21,055 bases of DNA, taken from positions 1 to 21,055 of the forward strand of contig CAJTOZ010000037.1 in the NCBI GenBank assembly GCA_910578095.1, read 5' to 3'. Under the pieces are notes generated by a model, which had not been told where the DNA came from, searched no databases, and saw only the letters and a list, made by a program, of their open reading frames with translations. Of this stretch, positions 7,982 to 16,616 are shown piece after piece. Both the position numbers and the translations under genes were made by a program. How positions within the stretch are numbered: the stretch's first letter is position 1; the number at the start of each line of letters is the position of its first letter. Origin of the DNA: an uncultured Muribaculaceae bacterium. GTDB taxonomy: Bacteria > Bacteroidota > Bacteroidia > Bacteroidales > Muribaculaceae.

Positions 7982-9088
7982 ATGCACGCGCACACAGATA
8001 AAAGCCTGTACTCTGCCATCGACCTGCTACGCTTTCCCATGATAGCGGCAGTGGTGCTCATACATTGCAATTTTCTCCAATACCTCGACACGCAGAACTT
8101 CGATATCGCCGCGTTCCGCATGGGCTACGGCATCTTCAAGACCTACATGCTCGACCTGTGCGTGCCGGCATTCTTCGCCATCTCCGGCTTCATGTATTTC
8201 CGCGATGGGGCAGCAGTGGCCGCTCCGCTATTCGTTGATAAGGCGCGCCGCAGGTGGCACTCGCTGGTTGTGCCATATCTGCTGTGGAATGTCGCCGGAC
8301 TGGCGGTATTCACCGCCAAGCGCTTTTTGCTGGACGACAGTACCTCCATGCACGGCAACTTCGATTTCTCGCCTGCACAGATAGCCGCGGGGTTCTTCAT
8401 GGTGCCCGGAGGCCCCTACCCCTACGATTTCCCGCTGTGGTATGTGCGCAATCTCATCCTGATAACAATGGTGTGGCCGTGCATTCCGATGCTGTCGCTC
8501 ATGCTGCGCCACTGCAAGGCGGCAACGCCGGTAGCCTTCGCCATCATGGCACTCATGGCGAAAGACATCGACACGTTGCACCTGACGGAAAGTCTGACCT
8601 ACTTCTCTTTCGGCGCGTGGCTGTCGATATACGGACGGCCATTGCTCACAAGGCGCCGGGCGCTGCCTGCGGCGGGCGTATATATCGCTCTGGCAGCGGC
8701 CCACATGATGTGGTTTCCGCAGGGTGGCGCTGCAGCCGGCCTGCTGTACTTCGTGATATGCGCCGCCGGAATCACTCTCGCGATACAGACCGCCGGCATA
8801 ATGGCGCGGAGCGGCATGCGCATACCCCGCACCCTGGCCTCATCCACATTTTTCGTCTACGCCTTCCACGGCCTTTTCTGCGCCATGGTCTGCAAGACCG
8901 TGATACAGAAAATCGCCCCATCGGACAGCATACTGTGCGTGGCTGATGCCATCATAATATACACCATAGTGGCAGGAATATCGCTGGCGGCCTATTTTGC
9001 GGCGCTACGCATCGCTCCCCGCGCTGTCGGTGTGCTCTGCGGCACCGCCGCCCGGCGCCGGTGCCAGCCATCCGCCAAGACGCGTTAA
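7982..9088 (+). CDS. Acyltransferase family 3 (OafA/YrhL-like) membrane protein
   Basis: A 368-residue polytopic inner-membrane acyltransferase-3 protein with about ten spans. The first span carries the family motif AIDLLRFPMIAAVVLIHCN with the likely catalytic His28, followed by the conserved PAFFAISGFMYF region and an RRRWHSLVVPYLLWN segment. Such enzymes move acetyl or other acyl groups from the cytoplasm onto extracytoplasmic sugars (O-antigen, capsule, exopolysaccharide). The acceptor is not evident. It follows the barrel-like gene by 2 bases, and a strong bidirectional terminator starts 5 bases past its stop. Confidence 0.93.
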   Translation: MHAHTDKSLYSAIDLLRFPMIAAVVLIHCNFLQYLDTQNFDIAAFRMGYGIFKTYMLDLCVPAFFAISGFMYFRDGAAVAAPLFVDKARRRWHSLVVPYLLWNVAGLAVFTAKRFLLDDSTSMHGNFDFSPAQIAAGFFMVPGGPYPYDFPLWYVRNLILITMVWPCIPMLSLMLRHCKAATPVAFAIMALMAKDIDTLHLTESLTYFSFGAWLSIYGRPLLTRRRALPAAGVYIALAAAHMMWFPQGGAAAGLLYFVICAAGITLAIQTAGIMARSGMRIPRTLASSTFFVYAFHGLFCAMVCKTVIQKIAPSDSILCVADAIIIYTIVAGISLAAYFAALRIAPRAVGVLCGTAARRRCQPSAKTR

Positions 9089-9092
9089 AAGC

Positions 9093-9135
9093 AAAAGCGC
9101 CTGAATTGCGGCAGTGCAATTCAGGCGCTTTTTTT
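9093..9135. terminator. Bidirectional rho-independent terminator
   Basis: A perfect 17-bp inverted repeat (9093-9109 with 9116-9132) with loop GGCAGT, flanked by an A run on the left and seven T on the right. It sits between the convergent acyltransferase and serine palmitoyltransferase genes and has T runs in both directions, so it can end both transcripts. Confidence 0.93.
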
Positions 9136-9162
9136 GTGCGTTGTATCTGTATCTATGCCGCA

Positions 9163-10350
9163 TCAGGCGATGACGCCATATTTGCGGAATACTTTCTGGA
9201 TCTTCTCGAGGGCCTCGGTCACCTGCTCCTTGGTGTGGGTGGCCATGAGGCTGAAACGTATGAGAGTGTCCTGCGGGGCCACGGCGGGAGAAACCACAGG
9301 GTTGACGAATATGCCTTCCTCAAGCAAATCGTGGGTGATAGCGAAAGTCTTCATGTTGTCGCGCACGAAGAGGGGAATGATGGGCGTGGATGTGTTGCCT
9401 ATCTCGCATCCCATGTTGCGGAATCCTTCGAGCGCATAGTTGGTGATTTCCCAAAGATGTTCCTGGCGCCATGGCTCCTCTATCATGATATCTATGGCCT
9501 TGAGAGCAGCCGCTGTGGATGCGGGGGTGATGCTGGCGGTGAAAATATAGGAGCGCGAGTGATGGCGCAGGAAGTTGGTGACTTCCTTGTCGGTGGCGAT
9601 AAAGCCGCCGAGCGACGCAAAGCTCTTGGAGAATGTGCCCATGATGAGGTCCACATCGTCGGCCACGCCGAAATGATGGCAAGTGCCGCGGCCGCCGGGG
9701 CCGAACACACCGATGGAGTGGGCTTCGTCCACCATGACGGTGGCATTGTACTTCTTGGCCAGATCAACGATAGCGGGGACATTGGCCACATCGCCCTCCA
9801 TGGAGAACACGCCGTCGGTGACGATGAGTTTCACCTTGTCGGGATCACAGCGCTGGAGCTGCTTCTCGAGGCTTTCCATATCGTTGTGCTTGTACTTCAG
9901 CGACTGGGCGAAGCTGAGACGGCGTCCTTCGATGATGGAGGCGTGGTCCTGCTCGTCCCAAAGGATGTAGTCCTCACGGCCGCAGAGAGCCGAAACCACT
10001 CCGAGGTTCACACCGAAACCGGTGCTGTAGACCATGACATCTTCCTTACCGATATATTCGGCCAGACGATGCTCAAGCTGCTTGTGAAGTTCGAGCGTGC
10101 CGTTGAGGAAAGGGGAGCCGGCACATCCGGTGCCGAACTTACGGGTAGCCTCTATAGCGGCTTCCTTGATGCGGGGGTCGTTCACCAGTCCCGTGTAGCA
10201 GTTGCTGCCGAACATCAGGACCTTACGGCCATTGATGTACACCTCGGTGTCCTGCTCGGAGGATATGGCGCGGAAGTAGGGATATACGCCTGCTGCCTTG
10301 GCCTCCTGGGGTGCGGTGTACTTTGATAATTTGGCTTGTAAAAGCTTCAT
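9163..10350 (-). CDS. spt: Serine palmitoyltransferase (alpha-oxoamine synthase)
   Basis: PLP-dependent enzyme that condenses L-serine with a long-chain acyl-CoA to 3-ketosphinganine, the first step of Bacteroidales sphingolipid synthesis. The 395-residue product matches the family length. Key residues are in place: the PLP Schiff-base Lys242 (GTFSKSFASLGG), cofactor-stacking His136 (DEQDHASII), Asp208 and His211 (DEAHSIG), and the conserved N-terminal LMFGSNCYTGL segment. Related family members (2-amino-3-ketobutyrate CoA ligase, 8-amino-7-oxononanoate synthase) share this fold, but the N-terminus (VYPYFRAISSEQ) and lack of biotin or threonine genes nearby favour Spt. It stands alone, with its own upstream -7 box and a shared terminator. 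Confidence 0.93.
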   Translation of the reverse strand: MKLLQAKLSKYTAPQEAKAAGVYPYFRAISSEQDTEVYINGRKVLMFGSNCYTGLVNDPRIKEAAIEATRKFGTGCAGSPFLNGTLELHKQLEHRLAEYIGKEDVMVYSTGFGVNLGVVSALCGREDYILWDEQDHASIIEGRRLSFAQSLKYKHNDMESLEKQLQRCDPDKVKLIVTDGVFSMEGDVANVPAIVDLAKKYNATVMVDEAHSIGVFGPGGRGTCHHFGVADDVDLIMGTFSKSFASLGGFIATDKEVTNFLRHHSRSYIFTASITPASTAAALKAIDIMIEEPWRQEHLWEITNYALEGFRNMGCEIGNTSTPIIPLFVRDNMKTFAITHDLLEEGIFVNPVVSPAVAPQDTLIRFSLMATHTKEQVTEALEKIQKVFRKYGVIA

Positions 10351-10388
10351 ATTCTGATTGGTTTCTTCAATTTTCTTTTTAACGGATG

Positions 10389-10396
10389 CAAAGATA
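10389..10396 (-). promoter_or_regulatory. -7 box of the serine palmitoyltransferase promoter
   Basis: The minus strand reads TATCTTTG, an exact TAnnTTTG match, 39 bases before the start codon. The nearest TTTG upstream is 24 bases away (10424-10421), longer than the usual spacer, and lies inside the inverted repeat at 10402-10425. Confidence 0.55.
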
Positions 10397-10401
10397 GCAC
10401 T

Positions 10402-10425
10402 TTTTGCGCACTTTTGTGCACAAAA
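10402..10425. repeat. Inverted repeat upstream of the spt -7 box
   Basis: Arms at 10402-10411 and 10416-10425 with a TTTT loop; on minus-strand RNA the ten pairs are complete with one U-G wobble. No T run follows, so it is not a standard terminator for the thioredoxin-like gene upstream. It covers the region where the spt -33 element should lie and may be an operator. Confidence 0.45.
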
Positions 10426-10466
10426 TGCTAAAAATTACGAAAAAGCGGCACTCATGTTGACATTTT

Positions 10467-10973
10467 TTAATAGAATGCCATTTCCGAAGCTTTGCTGCCA
10501 CGCGCCACCACGCAGCCTCGGCTGTCGAGCAGATAGATTCCGGGGGTGAACTCCGGCGAATACAACCCGGCGCTGTACACTCCATCGATATCAAAAGCTG
10601 CCATCCAGCCATCAGGCACCTCGGCCAACGCACGCGCCCGCATCTCCGCCTCGCCCTCGGCATAGACGGCGAGCACGGCAAGCGTAGGCGGCACCGCGCC
10701 ACCAAGAAGTTCGAGCTCGCGGCGGCAATCGTCGCAATCGGCGTCAAACAGCACCAGCAACAGCGGCTTGCCGCGGAATGCGGCAAGCGTGGTGCGCGTG
10801 CCGTCGGCCATCTCAATTGAAAAATCGGCGGCCGGCATGCCTGGGGCGTTCATGGCCAGTTCCTCGGCCATGAACGCCGCGCGCACACTGTCGGCGTCGG
10901 CCATCTGAGGCATCGCTCCGGCAGCCGCACAGCCTGCGCACGCCACCGATGCCGCAGCAAGAAAGCGCAACAT
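10467..10973 (-). CDS. Thioredoxin-fold lipoprotein with a CDDC active site
   Basis: A 168-residue exported protein. The N-terminus (MLRFLAAASVACAGC) is a lipoprotein-type signal with a lipobox-like Cys at position 12 or 15, so it is probably anchored in the periplasm. The rest has the thioredoxin/redoxin order: a PAADFSIEMADG entry strand, the KPLLLVLFDADCDDC strand with the CxxC redox pair Cys80-Cys83, and a TPGIYLLD segment carrying the cis-Pro-like position. It resembles the TlpA/DUF5106-type thiol-disulfide proteins of Bacteroidetes; the substrate is unknown. Its ATG overlaps the trpS stop by one base (TGATG at 10971-10975), so it is translated by re-initiation after trpS. Confidence 0.82.
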   Translation of the reverse strand: MLRFLAAASVACAGCAAAGAMPQMADADSVRAAFMAEELAMNAPGMPAADFSIEMADGTRTTLAAFRGKPLLLVLFDADCDDCRRELELLGGAVPPTLAVLAVYAEGEAEMRARALAEVPDGWMAAFDIDGVYSAGLYSPEFTPGIYLLDSRGCVVARGSKASEMAFY

Positions 10974-12052
10974 CAGAATTTGCGTATGCCCATCACATGG
11001 CGCACCTCGGCCAGAGTGGCTGCGGCACGCTCGCGTGCGCGCTCGGCACCTTGTGCCACCACACGGCGAAGGTATGCCTCATCGGCCATGATGTCGTTGA
11101 TGCGGTCGCGTATGGGAGTGGTCACGGCCAGGATGTCCTCGGCGAGCTGCTTCTTGAGGTCGCCGTAGCGTATGGAGCAGTCGGCGTAGGCATCGCGGAA
11201 ATGCTGCACCACATCGGGCGCGCTGGTGAGTTCAAGCAGAGTGAAGAGGTTGGCCACAGGCTCGCTCATGGGTGAATTGGGCTCTTTGGGACCCTCGTCG
11301 GTGGTGGCGCGCATCACTTTCTTGCGCAGCACCTTGGGGTCGTCGATGAGGTAGATGCAGTTGCCCTCGCTCTTGCCCATCTTGCCGCTGCCGTCGAGGC
11401 CGGGCACCTTCACGGGCTTGCCACCAAAATCAAAGTTGTAGGGCTCGGGGAACAGCTCAACGCCGTAGAACGAGTTGAAACGGCGTGCGAAGCGGCGTGT
11501 GAGCTCGAGATGCTGCTCCTGATCCTTGCCCACAGGCACCTTCGTGGCCTTCTGGATGAGGATGTCCACAGCCATGAGCGTGGGGTATGTGAGCAGGCCG
11601 GCGTTCACGCGCTTGTTGGTGGACGCGCCTATGATTTCTTTCTCGAAAGCCTCGTCGTCGGCCTCGCCTTCCTGCGCGGGGGCGCCGATGCCGAGAGCCT
11701 TGCGCGCCTTGTCCTTGAACGAGGTGGTGCGCATCAGCTCGCCGATGCCCACATGCATGTTGAGCAGCAGATACATCTCTGAAATTTCGGGCACATCGCT
11801 CTGTATGAATATGGTCGACTTTTCAGGGTCGATGCCGGCAGCGAGATACTCGGCCAGGATGTTTTTCACATTGGCGTGCAGCTGCGAGGGGTCGGGGCTG
11901 GTGGTGAGGGCATGCAGGTCGGCTATGAAAAAGTTGCAGTCGTAGTCGTTCTGCAGACGCACGAATTTGCTCAGTGCGCCGTAATAATTGCCGAGGTGCA
12001 GGTTGCCCGTAGAGCGTATGCCACTCAGCACTATTTCTTTGTTGTCTGCCAT
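10973..12052 (-). CDS. trpS: Tryptophanyl-tRNA synthetase
   Basis: Class I aminoacyl-tRNA synthetase that charges tRNA-Trp with tryptophan in the cytoplasm. The 359-residue product has the HIGH-like motif HLGN at residues 19-22 (GNLHLGNYYGAL) and the KMSKS-like loop KMGKS at 224-228, with the expected Rossmann core and helical anticodon-binding C-terminus. An acidic insertion (EGEADDEAFEKE) near residue 130 is typical of Bacteroidales versions. It starts 55-60 bases downstream of a good promoter and is followed by a coupled lipoprotein gene. Confidence 0.97.
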   Translation of the reverse strand: MADNKEIVLSGIRSTGNLHLGNYYGALSKFVRLQNDYDCNFFIADLHALTTSPDPSQLHANVKNILAEYLAAGIDPEKSTIFIQSDVPEISEMYLLLNMHVGIGELMRTTSFKDKARKALGIGAPAQEGEADDEAFEKEIIGASTNKRVNAGLLTYPTLMAVDILIQKATKVPVGKDQEQHLELTRRFARRFNSFYGVELFPEPYNFDFGGKPVKVPGLDGSGKMGKSEGNCIYLIDDPKVLRKKVMRATTDEGPKEPNSPMSEPVANLFTLLELTSAPDVVQHFRDAYADCSIRYGDLKKQLAEDILAVTTPIRDRINDIMADEAYLRRVVAQGAERARERAAATLAEVRHVMGIRKF

Positions 12053-12089
12053 TACAGTAGTGTTTCTTTTCGTTTCGTTTCTTTTGCTG

Positions 12090-12121
12090 CAAAGTTAAGC
12101 AATAATGCCCGAAAGAGCAAA
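12090..12121 (-). promoter_or_regulatory. Promoter of trpS (Bacteroidetes -33/-7 type)
   Basis: The minus strand shows TTTG at 12121-12118, a 20-base spacer and TAACTTTG at 12097-12090, matching the TTTG/TAnnTTTG consensus closely. It begins only 13 bases past the end of the upstream glycoside hydrolase gene, so trpS has its own promoter. Confidence 0.7.
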
Positions 12122-12133
12122 AAAAACGCTGAT

Positions 12134-14110
12134 TCAGCGGCGGAGCACCCACCGGCACGCATCGGCGCGCTTACCGGTCCTCGCCTCGATACGATTCTCG
12201 CCCGGCTGCAGAGTCACATCGCTCCACCGGACCACACACACCTCATCCGGAGTGCGCTTGCCATAGCTGCGTCCATTCACTATCAGTTCCACGGGGCCGT
12301 CGTTGCAGAACACCATCACCTCTGTCTCCGGAGCTGTACGGTCGGTGCAACGTTTACCAGCTATATACACCATCGGCTCCTTCTTGTTCCAGTTTGCCTT
12401 ATAGAAATAGAACGCATCCTTACGCGTGGAGCGGTCGTAGCTGACAAGCCCCTTGTCGTTGCGCCCCGCCACAGGCCCCTCGCGGCGCCCCGCGGCACAG
12501 AAATCAGTCAGGCACCAGATGAAATTGCACCATAGCCAAGGGCGCTCGCGCAATATGCGCCAGTTCTCGATATGATAGTGCGTCTGCCAGTTTTCGGGGT
12601 GCCACTGCCCCCAGGGAGCGGGATGAGCAAGCGAATCCTGCTGCTGCGCCACGTTACCGCCGGCGCCGTACTCGCTTATGCCGAACGTGCGCCCGGAATG
12701 GGCCGCGCGCTCGGCATCGAGCCACGTGGCCATGTCGGCGGGGTCGTCGCCATACCAACCGAAATACTTGTTGAAAGCGAGCCAGTCGGGCGTGTCGTTG
12801 AACGCTTCGTCCTGATTACTCGCACCCATGGTCGGACGAGATGGATCCAACTTATGCGCCAAAGCATTCAGTTCGGCCACCATATCTCCTACCGGCTCCA
12901 TCCAGCCTGAGTTCACCTCATTGAACAATCCCCAGGCGGGCACGCAGGCGTGGTTGTAATTCTGATATATCATCTCGCATAGCTGCTGCCTGAGATTTTC
13001 AGCATAGGCGGGATTGGATATGTAGATATTCACAAATGGAATCTCGGTCCATGCCACAAGCCCTTTCTCATCCATAATGTCATATATACGGGCCGAATGC
13101 GGATAGTGGGCAAGACGGATAGCATTGCATCCCATCTCAAGGGCCAGAGAGACATCTTCGACAAAATCGGCGGCCTGATAGGCTGACGCACGCTCCGCAC
13201 GGTCTTCGTGCAGATTCACGCCATTGAGCCTGTGCGGACGCCCGTTAAGCACGGCCCCGCCGTCGGCCGACACCTCGAAGTGCCGAAGCCCGATGCGCTG
13301 CACCACGCTGTCGATGGCCTGTCCGTCGCGCAACACACGCACGGTGGCGGTGTACAGATATGGATCGTCCACGCCATTCCACAGCCGGGGCGAGCGCAGT
13401 ATCGCGCGCGCCGCGTAGCGATCCCCACCATCGGGCGACAGCTCTCCTGCCAGGACGTTGCGGCCGGAAGCATCGCACAGGGTGTAGTCGGCAGCGATGC
13501 CCGCACCCGCACCACGCACTATGGCCGTGATGCCGAGCGTGGCGCTCTTGTCCGACACTTCGCTTTGTCGTATGAACACTCCCGGCGATGCGTAGAAATC
13601 GGCGGCGATGCACACCTCCGGCTTCATTATAAGCTCCACGCCGCGCGGCAGCCCGCCGAAAATATTGAAATCGCCGCTCAGAGGCGCCACATCGGTGGTG
13701 GCGGAATTATTCACGCGTATATCGAGTTTATGAGCCTTCCCGGGTGTCACGTACGGTGTGATATCAACAACAAAAGCCGTATAGCCTCCGCGGTGCTGCC
13801 CCACCCAGCTGTTGTCCACGAACACATCGGCCACACTCTGGGCAGCATTCACTTTCAGGTAATATCTGGCGTGTCCATCGGGCACTGTGAGCATGCGCGA
13901 ATATGTGGCCATGCCGCGGTAATAGTCGCGGTTTCCGAACATGGCGTCGGCGGCATTCCATGTGTGCGGAAGATCCACCGCTTCGCCGTCGTTCATAGTT
14001 CGAAGCTCTGTTCCGCGCGTCCAGCGCCATCCGTGGTTCAGGTCGGTGCTCTCCGCATTCATGCAGAGAACGGCCGACGCTGCTGCGGCAGCAAGAATAA
14101 GTTTTTTCAT
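12134..14110 (-). CDS. Glycoside hydrolase family 2 protein (beta-galactosidase-like)
   Basis: A 658-residue exported glycosidase. After a signal peptide (MKKLILAAAAASAVLCMNA) come a sugar-binding jelly-roll domain (about 22-175, DLPHTWNAAD, YYRGMATYSR), an Ig-like domain (about 180-285), the TIM barrel (about 290-560, GVNLHEDRAER) and a short C-terminal beta domain. The catalytic pair of GH2 is present: acid/base Glu398 in LFNEVNSG and nucleophile Glu480 in GISEYGAGG. This predicts retaining exo-beta-glycosidase activity, most likely beta-galactosidase, though beta-glucuronidase or mannosidase cannot be excluded. It is 19 bases downstream of the alpha/beta hydrolase in the same transcription unit. 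The length is at the short end for the family, with no DUF4982 extension obvious. Confidence 0.93.
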   Translation of the reverse strand: MKKLILAAAAASAVLCMNAESTDLNHGWRWTRGTELRTMNDGEAVDLPHTWNAADAMFGNRDYYRGMATYSRMLTVPDGHARYYLKVNAAQSVADVFVDNSWVGQHRGGYTAFVVDITPYVTPGKAHKLDIRVNNSATTDVAPLSGDFNIFGGLPRGVELIMKPEVCIAADFYASPGVFIRQSEVSDKSATLGITAIVRGAGAGIAADYTLCDASGRNVLAGELSPDGGDRYAARAILRSPRLWNGVDDPYLYTATVRVLRDGQAIDSVVQRIGLRHFEVSADGGAVLNGRPHRLNGVNLHEDRAERASAYQAADFVEDVSLALEMGCNAIRLAHYPHSARIYDIMDEKGLVAWTEIPFVNIYISNPAYAENLRQQLCEMIYQNYNHACVPAWGLFNEVNSGWMEPVGDMVAELNALAHKLDPSRPTMGASNQDEAFNDTPDWLAFNKYFGWYGDDPADMATWLDAERAAHSGRTFGISEYGAGGNVAQQQDSLAHPAPWGQWHPENWQTHYHIENWRILRERPWLWCNFIWCLTDFCAAGRREGPVAGRNDKGLVSYDRSTRKDAFYFYKANWNKKEPMVYIAGKRCTDRTAPETEVMVFCNDGPVELIVNGRSYGKRTPDEVCVVRWSDVTLQPGENRIEARTGKRADACRWVLRR

Positions 14111-14129
14111 GGTCAGGTAGTATCAGAAT

Positions 14130-15437
14130 TCATTCCAACTTTTCTATCCACCAGGCGATAGCAGAAAGCACTTCGGGAGCTACGGTTTCTTCGATGGAGC
14201 CGTACTCATCGACTGTTCCTCTGGCGCAGTGCTGCATGAGGTGGTTAAGGCCTGGCATCTCCCGCACATCGGCTCCGGGAAGCAAGTTCCGGATTATTCC
14301 GAGATTGGCAGCGGCATCCACCTGCGTGTCGCGCGAACCGTTCAACGCCAATACCGGACACACCGTAGCCGCTATGGCAGCCGACGGATCATAAACGGCG
14401 AAATAGCGCAGCCATACGGCTGGCGATGCGGCAATACCACGCAGATTGTCGGCAAGACCTGCTGGGAGCGGCGTGAGCATTGCGTCCGTGAGTTCGCGGC
14501 TCTCAAGCACAGCTTCAAGCGCATGGCAATAGGCATCGGCCACCTCTTCGCTCATCCCGGCCTGAGCAAGGGCGCGGCGGTTCTGGCGCAGCAGTATGTC
14601 GAGTCCGCGCTCGGCTGCTCCGGCCATGCTCACCACAAAGTCCACAACACGGCGCTGCCCGAGAATGAAGCCTATTGTGCCACCCTCGCTATGCCCCAGC
14701 ACACCTACCCTGCCGAAGCGGCCGAGACCGCGAGCGAATGCCACGGCTGCGGCGGCATCGTCGGCATAGGTGAGCGTGGTGGCGGTGTCGTTCGAGCCGG
14801 TGGACATGCCGAAACCGCGGTCGTCGTAGCGCAGCGTGGCTATGCCGCGGCGCGCAAGATAGTCGGCGATTACGGCAAACGGCTTATGCTGCAATATCTC
14901 CTCGTCGCGGTTCTGCAATCCGCTGCCGCTTACAAGCACCACAAGCGGCACCGCCGCTGCCGCCCGCAAGCTGTCGTAGCCTTCGGGATAGGTGATTGTG
15001 GCGCTAAGCACGGCATCGCCGGCAGGTATGCGCACATCTTCGGTGGTATACGGGAATGGGGGCCGGGGTGTCTGCGGGCGTCTGACATCGACACGCCCCG
15101 GGCGCAGTGTGAGGTGGAATGTATAGGCCCCCTGCTTGAATTTGCCCGAGATAGTGCTTGCCGCCACGCTTCCGGCAAAACGTACGCCGAGCGATGGTAC
15201 TGTCACCACGACACTGTCGGGACGCAGCACCTCGGTATTGGCAGCTATGCCGATGGCTCCCTGATCGGGAGAATCGAGTGTGCAGGTGCCATCGGCGTTG
15301 AAATTGAAAACAAGGTTGAGTTTCTGCAGCCCCACACTCAGCTTGCCGTGCCACGGCCCGGCCGGAGCTTGCTGTGCCATAGCAGCAAGAGCCATAAGCA
15401 CAATGGCAAGCGTCAGAGCAATTCGCTTAGATTGCAT
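14130..15437 (-). CDS. Exported alpha/beta hydrolase (serine esterase/peptidase-like)
   Basis: A 435-residue product. The start at 15437 gives a signal peptide (MQSKRIALTLAIVLMALAAM, then AQ); the open frame continues 30 codons upstream without a signal. An N-terminal beta domain of about 110 residues (GPWHGKLSVGLQKLNLVF, a pattern of Bacteroidetes secreted hydrolases) precedes the alpha/beta hydrolase fold. The catalytic triad is visible: Ser250 (GHSEGG), Asp370 (NGSRDTQV) and His399 (GLNHLMQ), with an oxyanion-loop SGSGLQNRDE segment. The substrate is unknown (ester, peptide or cell-wall/plant acyl group). It overlaps the end of porQ by 25 bases and precedes the GH2 gene by 19. Confidence 0.9.
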   Translation of the reverse strand: MQSKRIALTLAIVLMALAAMAQQAPAGPWHGKLSVGLQKLNLVFNFNADGTCTLDSPDQGAIGIAANTEVLRPDSVVVTVPSLGVRFAGSVAASTISGKFKQGAYTFHLTLRPGRVDVRRPQTPRPPFPYTTEDVRIPAGDAVLSATITYPEGYDSLRAAAAVPLVVLVSGSGLQNRDEEILQHKPFAVIADYLARRGIATLRYDDRGFGMSTGSNDTATTLTYADDAAAAVAFARGLGRFGRVGVLGHSEGGTIGFILGQRRVVDFVVSMAGAAERGLDILLRQNRRALAQAGMSEEVADAYCHALEAVLESRELTDAMLTPLPAGLADNLRGIAASPAVWLRYFAVYDPSAAIAATVCPVLALNGSRDTQVDAAANLGIIRNLLPGADVREMPGLNHLMQHCARGTVDEYGSIEETVAPEVLSAIAWWIEKLE

Positions 15438-16453
15438 GTGATGTTCAGCATAAAGGTGGTTGCGCCGGTATGCGGCTGAGCAAGAGCCGCCCCAACGGAG
15501 AAGCTGCGCACGTTGAAGCCGCCGCACAGCGAGAAGCCGGACAGGAAGCTGCGCGTGTAGGTGCTCATGTCGGTGCGCGTCTTGTAGTTGTAGCCTATCC
15601 CTATATAATAGTTCGGCGAGGCAACGATATCGGCACCAAACACAAGATGGCGGAAAAGGTTGCTCTTGAAACTGTCTTTCAATTCAGGATCTGATGTGCC
15701 GTCGCCCGCATCGAGATAAGGCAACTTCCACTTTGTAAGGTTCCACGCTGTGACACTGAAACGCACCGGAAACGAGCCGAAACTCTGCGACCAGCCCACA
15801 CGCACATCCACAGGCAGACGGTCGTAGCTCTCATTGAAGCGCTTGAGCTGTCCGCCCAGATTGGCCACCACAAGCGACAGCGACAGATCCCGGTCCTCGT
15901 CGTAGTAGTTCACACCGATATCGGTGCTGAGAGCAAACGCGGAATAATCGGCATACGAACTGAGCACGCCACGCAACTGCACACCACCGCGCCAGCGGCC
16001 GGCGATGTCGTGGGAGTACGTGGCTCCAAAAGCCACATCCTTAGGCGAGAATTCTCCTACGATACTGCCGTCGGGCAGGGTCTCGCGCATGCTTCCGTAG
16101 CCGAAATAGCGCACGCCGGCGCTCCACGCTCCACGCTCGCCTGCCGCGTGCGCATAGCGGAGGCCGGCAAAGTTGCTGCCGCCGATATAATGCATGTAGT
16201 TGAGGCCTATCTGATTGTTCATCTCGGGCCCAAGCAGAGCCGGATTGCAGTCGGTGCTCATGAGGTCGTCGTCCACCAGCGACACGTTCACCCCGCCGAG
16301 ACCATAGATCTTCGACGAGGCCGTCACATTAAGGAACGAATAGGCCGCAGAGCCATCCTGCGCCACCACAGCCGGCACGCATGCGCACATGACGGCGATA
16401 GCTGCAACGCATTTTCGCCATCGCGCTGATATTTGTGAAAATAGTATTCGCAC
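15413..16453 (-). CDS. porQ: Type IX secretion system protein PorQ
   Basis: A 346-residue outer-membrane beta-barrel protein of the PorV/PorQ group. It has a signal peptide ending VVAQ (about residue 32) followed by the family's conserved opening, YSFLNVTASSKIYGLGG and DDLMSTDCNPALLG, and then repeated amphipathic strands. PorQ belongs to the attachment complex that links type IX cargo to surface lipopolysaccharide. The start codon is GTG at 16453-16451: an in-frame stop lies only two codons upstream and the first internal ATG falls inside the signal peptide, so GTG is the only sensible start. It heads a unit with an exported hydrolase and a GH2 enzyme. Its presence supports secretion of the CotH protein by the same system. 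Confidence 0.92.
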   Translation of the reverse strand: MRILFSQISARWRKCVAAIAVMCACVPAVVAQDGSAAYSFLNVTASSKIYGLGGVNVSLVDDDLMSTDCNPALLGPEMNNQIGLNYMHYIGGSNFAGLRYAHAAGERGAWSAGVRYFGYGSMRETLPDGSIVGEFSPKDVAFGATYSHDIAGRWRGGVQLRGVLSSYADYSAFALSTDIGVNYYDEDRDLSLSLVVANLGGQLKRFNESYDRLPVDVRVGWSQSFGSFPVRFSVTAWNLTKWKLPYLDAGDGTSDPELKDSFKSNLFRHLVFGADIVASPNYYIGIGYNYKTRTDMSTYTRSFLSGFSLCGGFNVRSFSVGAALAQPHTGATTFMLNITCNLSELL

Positions 16454-16616
16454 ACTATATCAACGGAGCCTGCCGTGTTTTATTTTATCGCACTCCGCAA
16501 AAGTGCGGCAAGCCGTACCCACACAGCCGGCAGACACGCCCGTTATCAAACCGTAAAAATAAATATGAATATACCTATCGTCAGAAACCTTGGCAGGACG
16601 GGCCACTGTGTGCACA

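Noticed and set aside
9061..10326. 421-codon plus-strand frame opposite the serine palmitoyltransferase gene
   Set aside because: It runs through the terminator hairpin and is antisense to an intact enzyme gene with all catalytic residues.
14229..15479. 416-codon plus-strand frame opposite the alpha/beta hydrolase
   Set aside because: No recognisable domain; the minus-strand gene has a signal peptide and complete catalytic triad.
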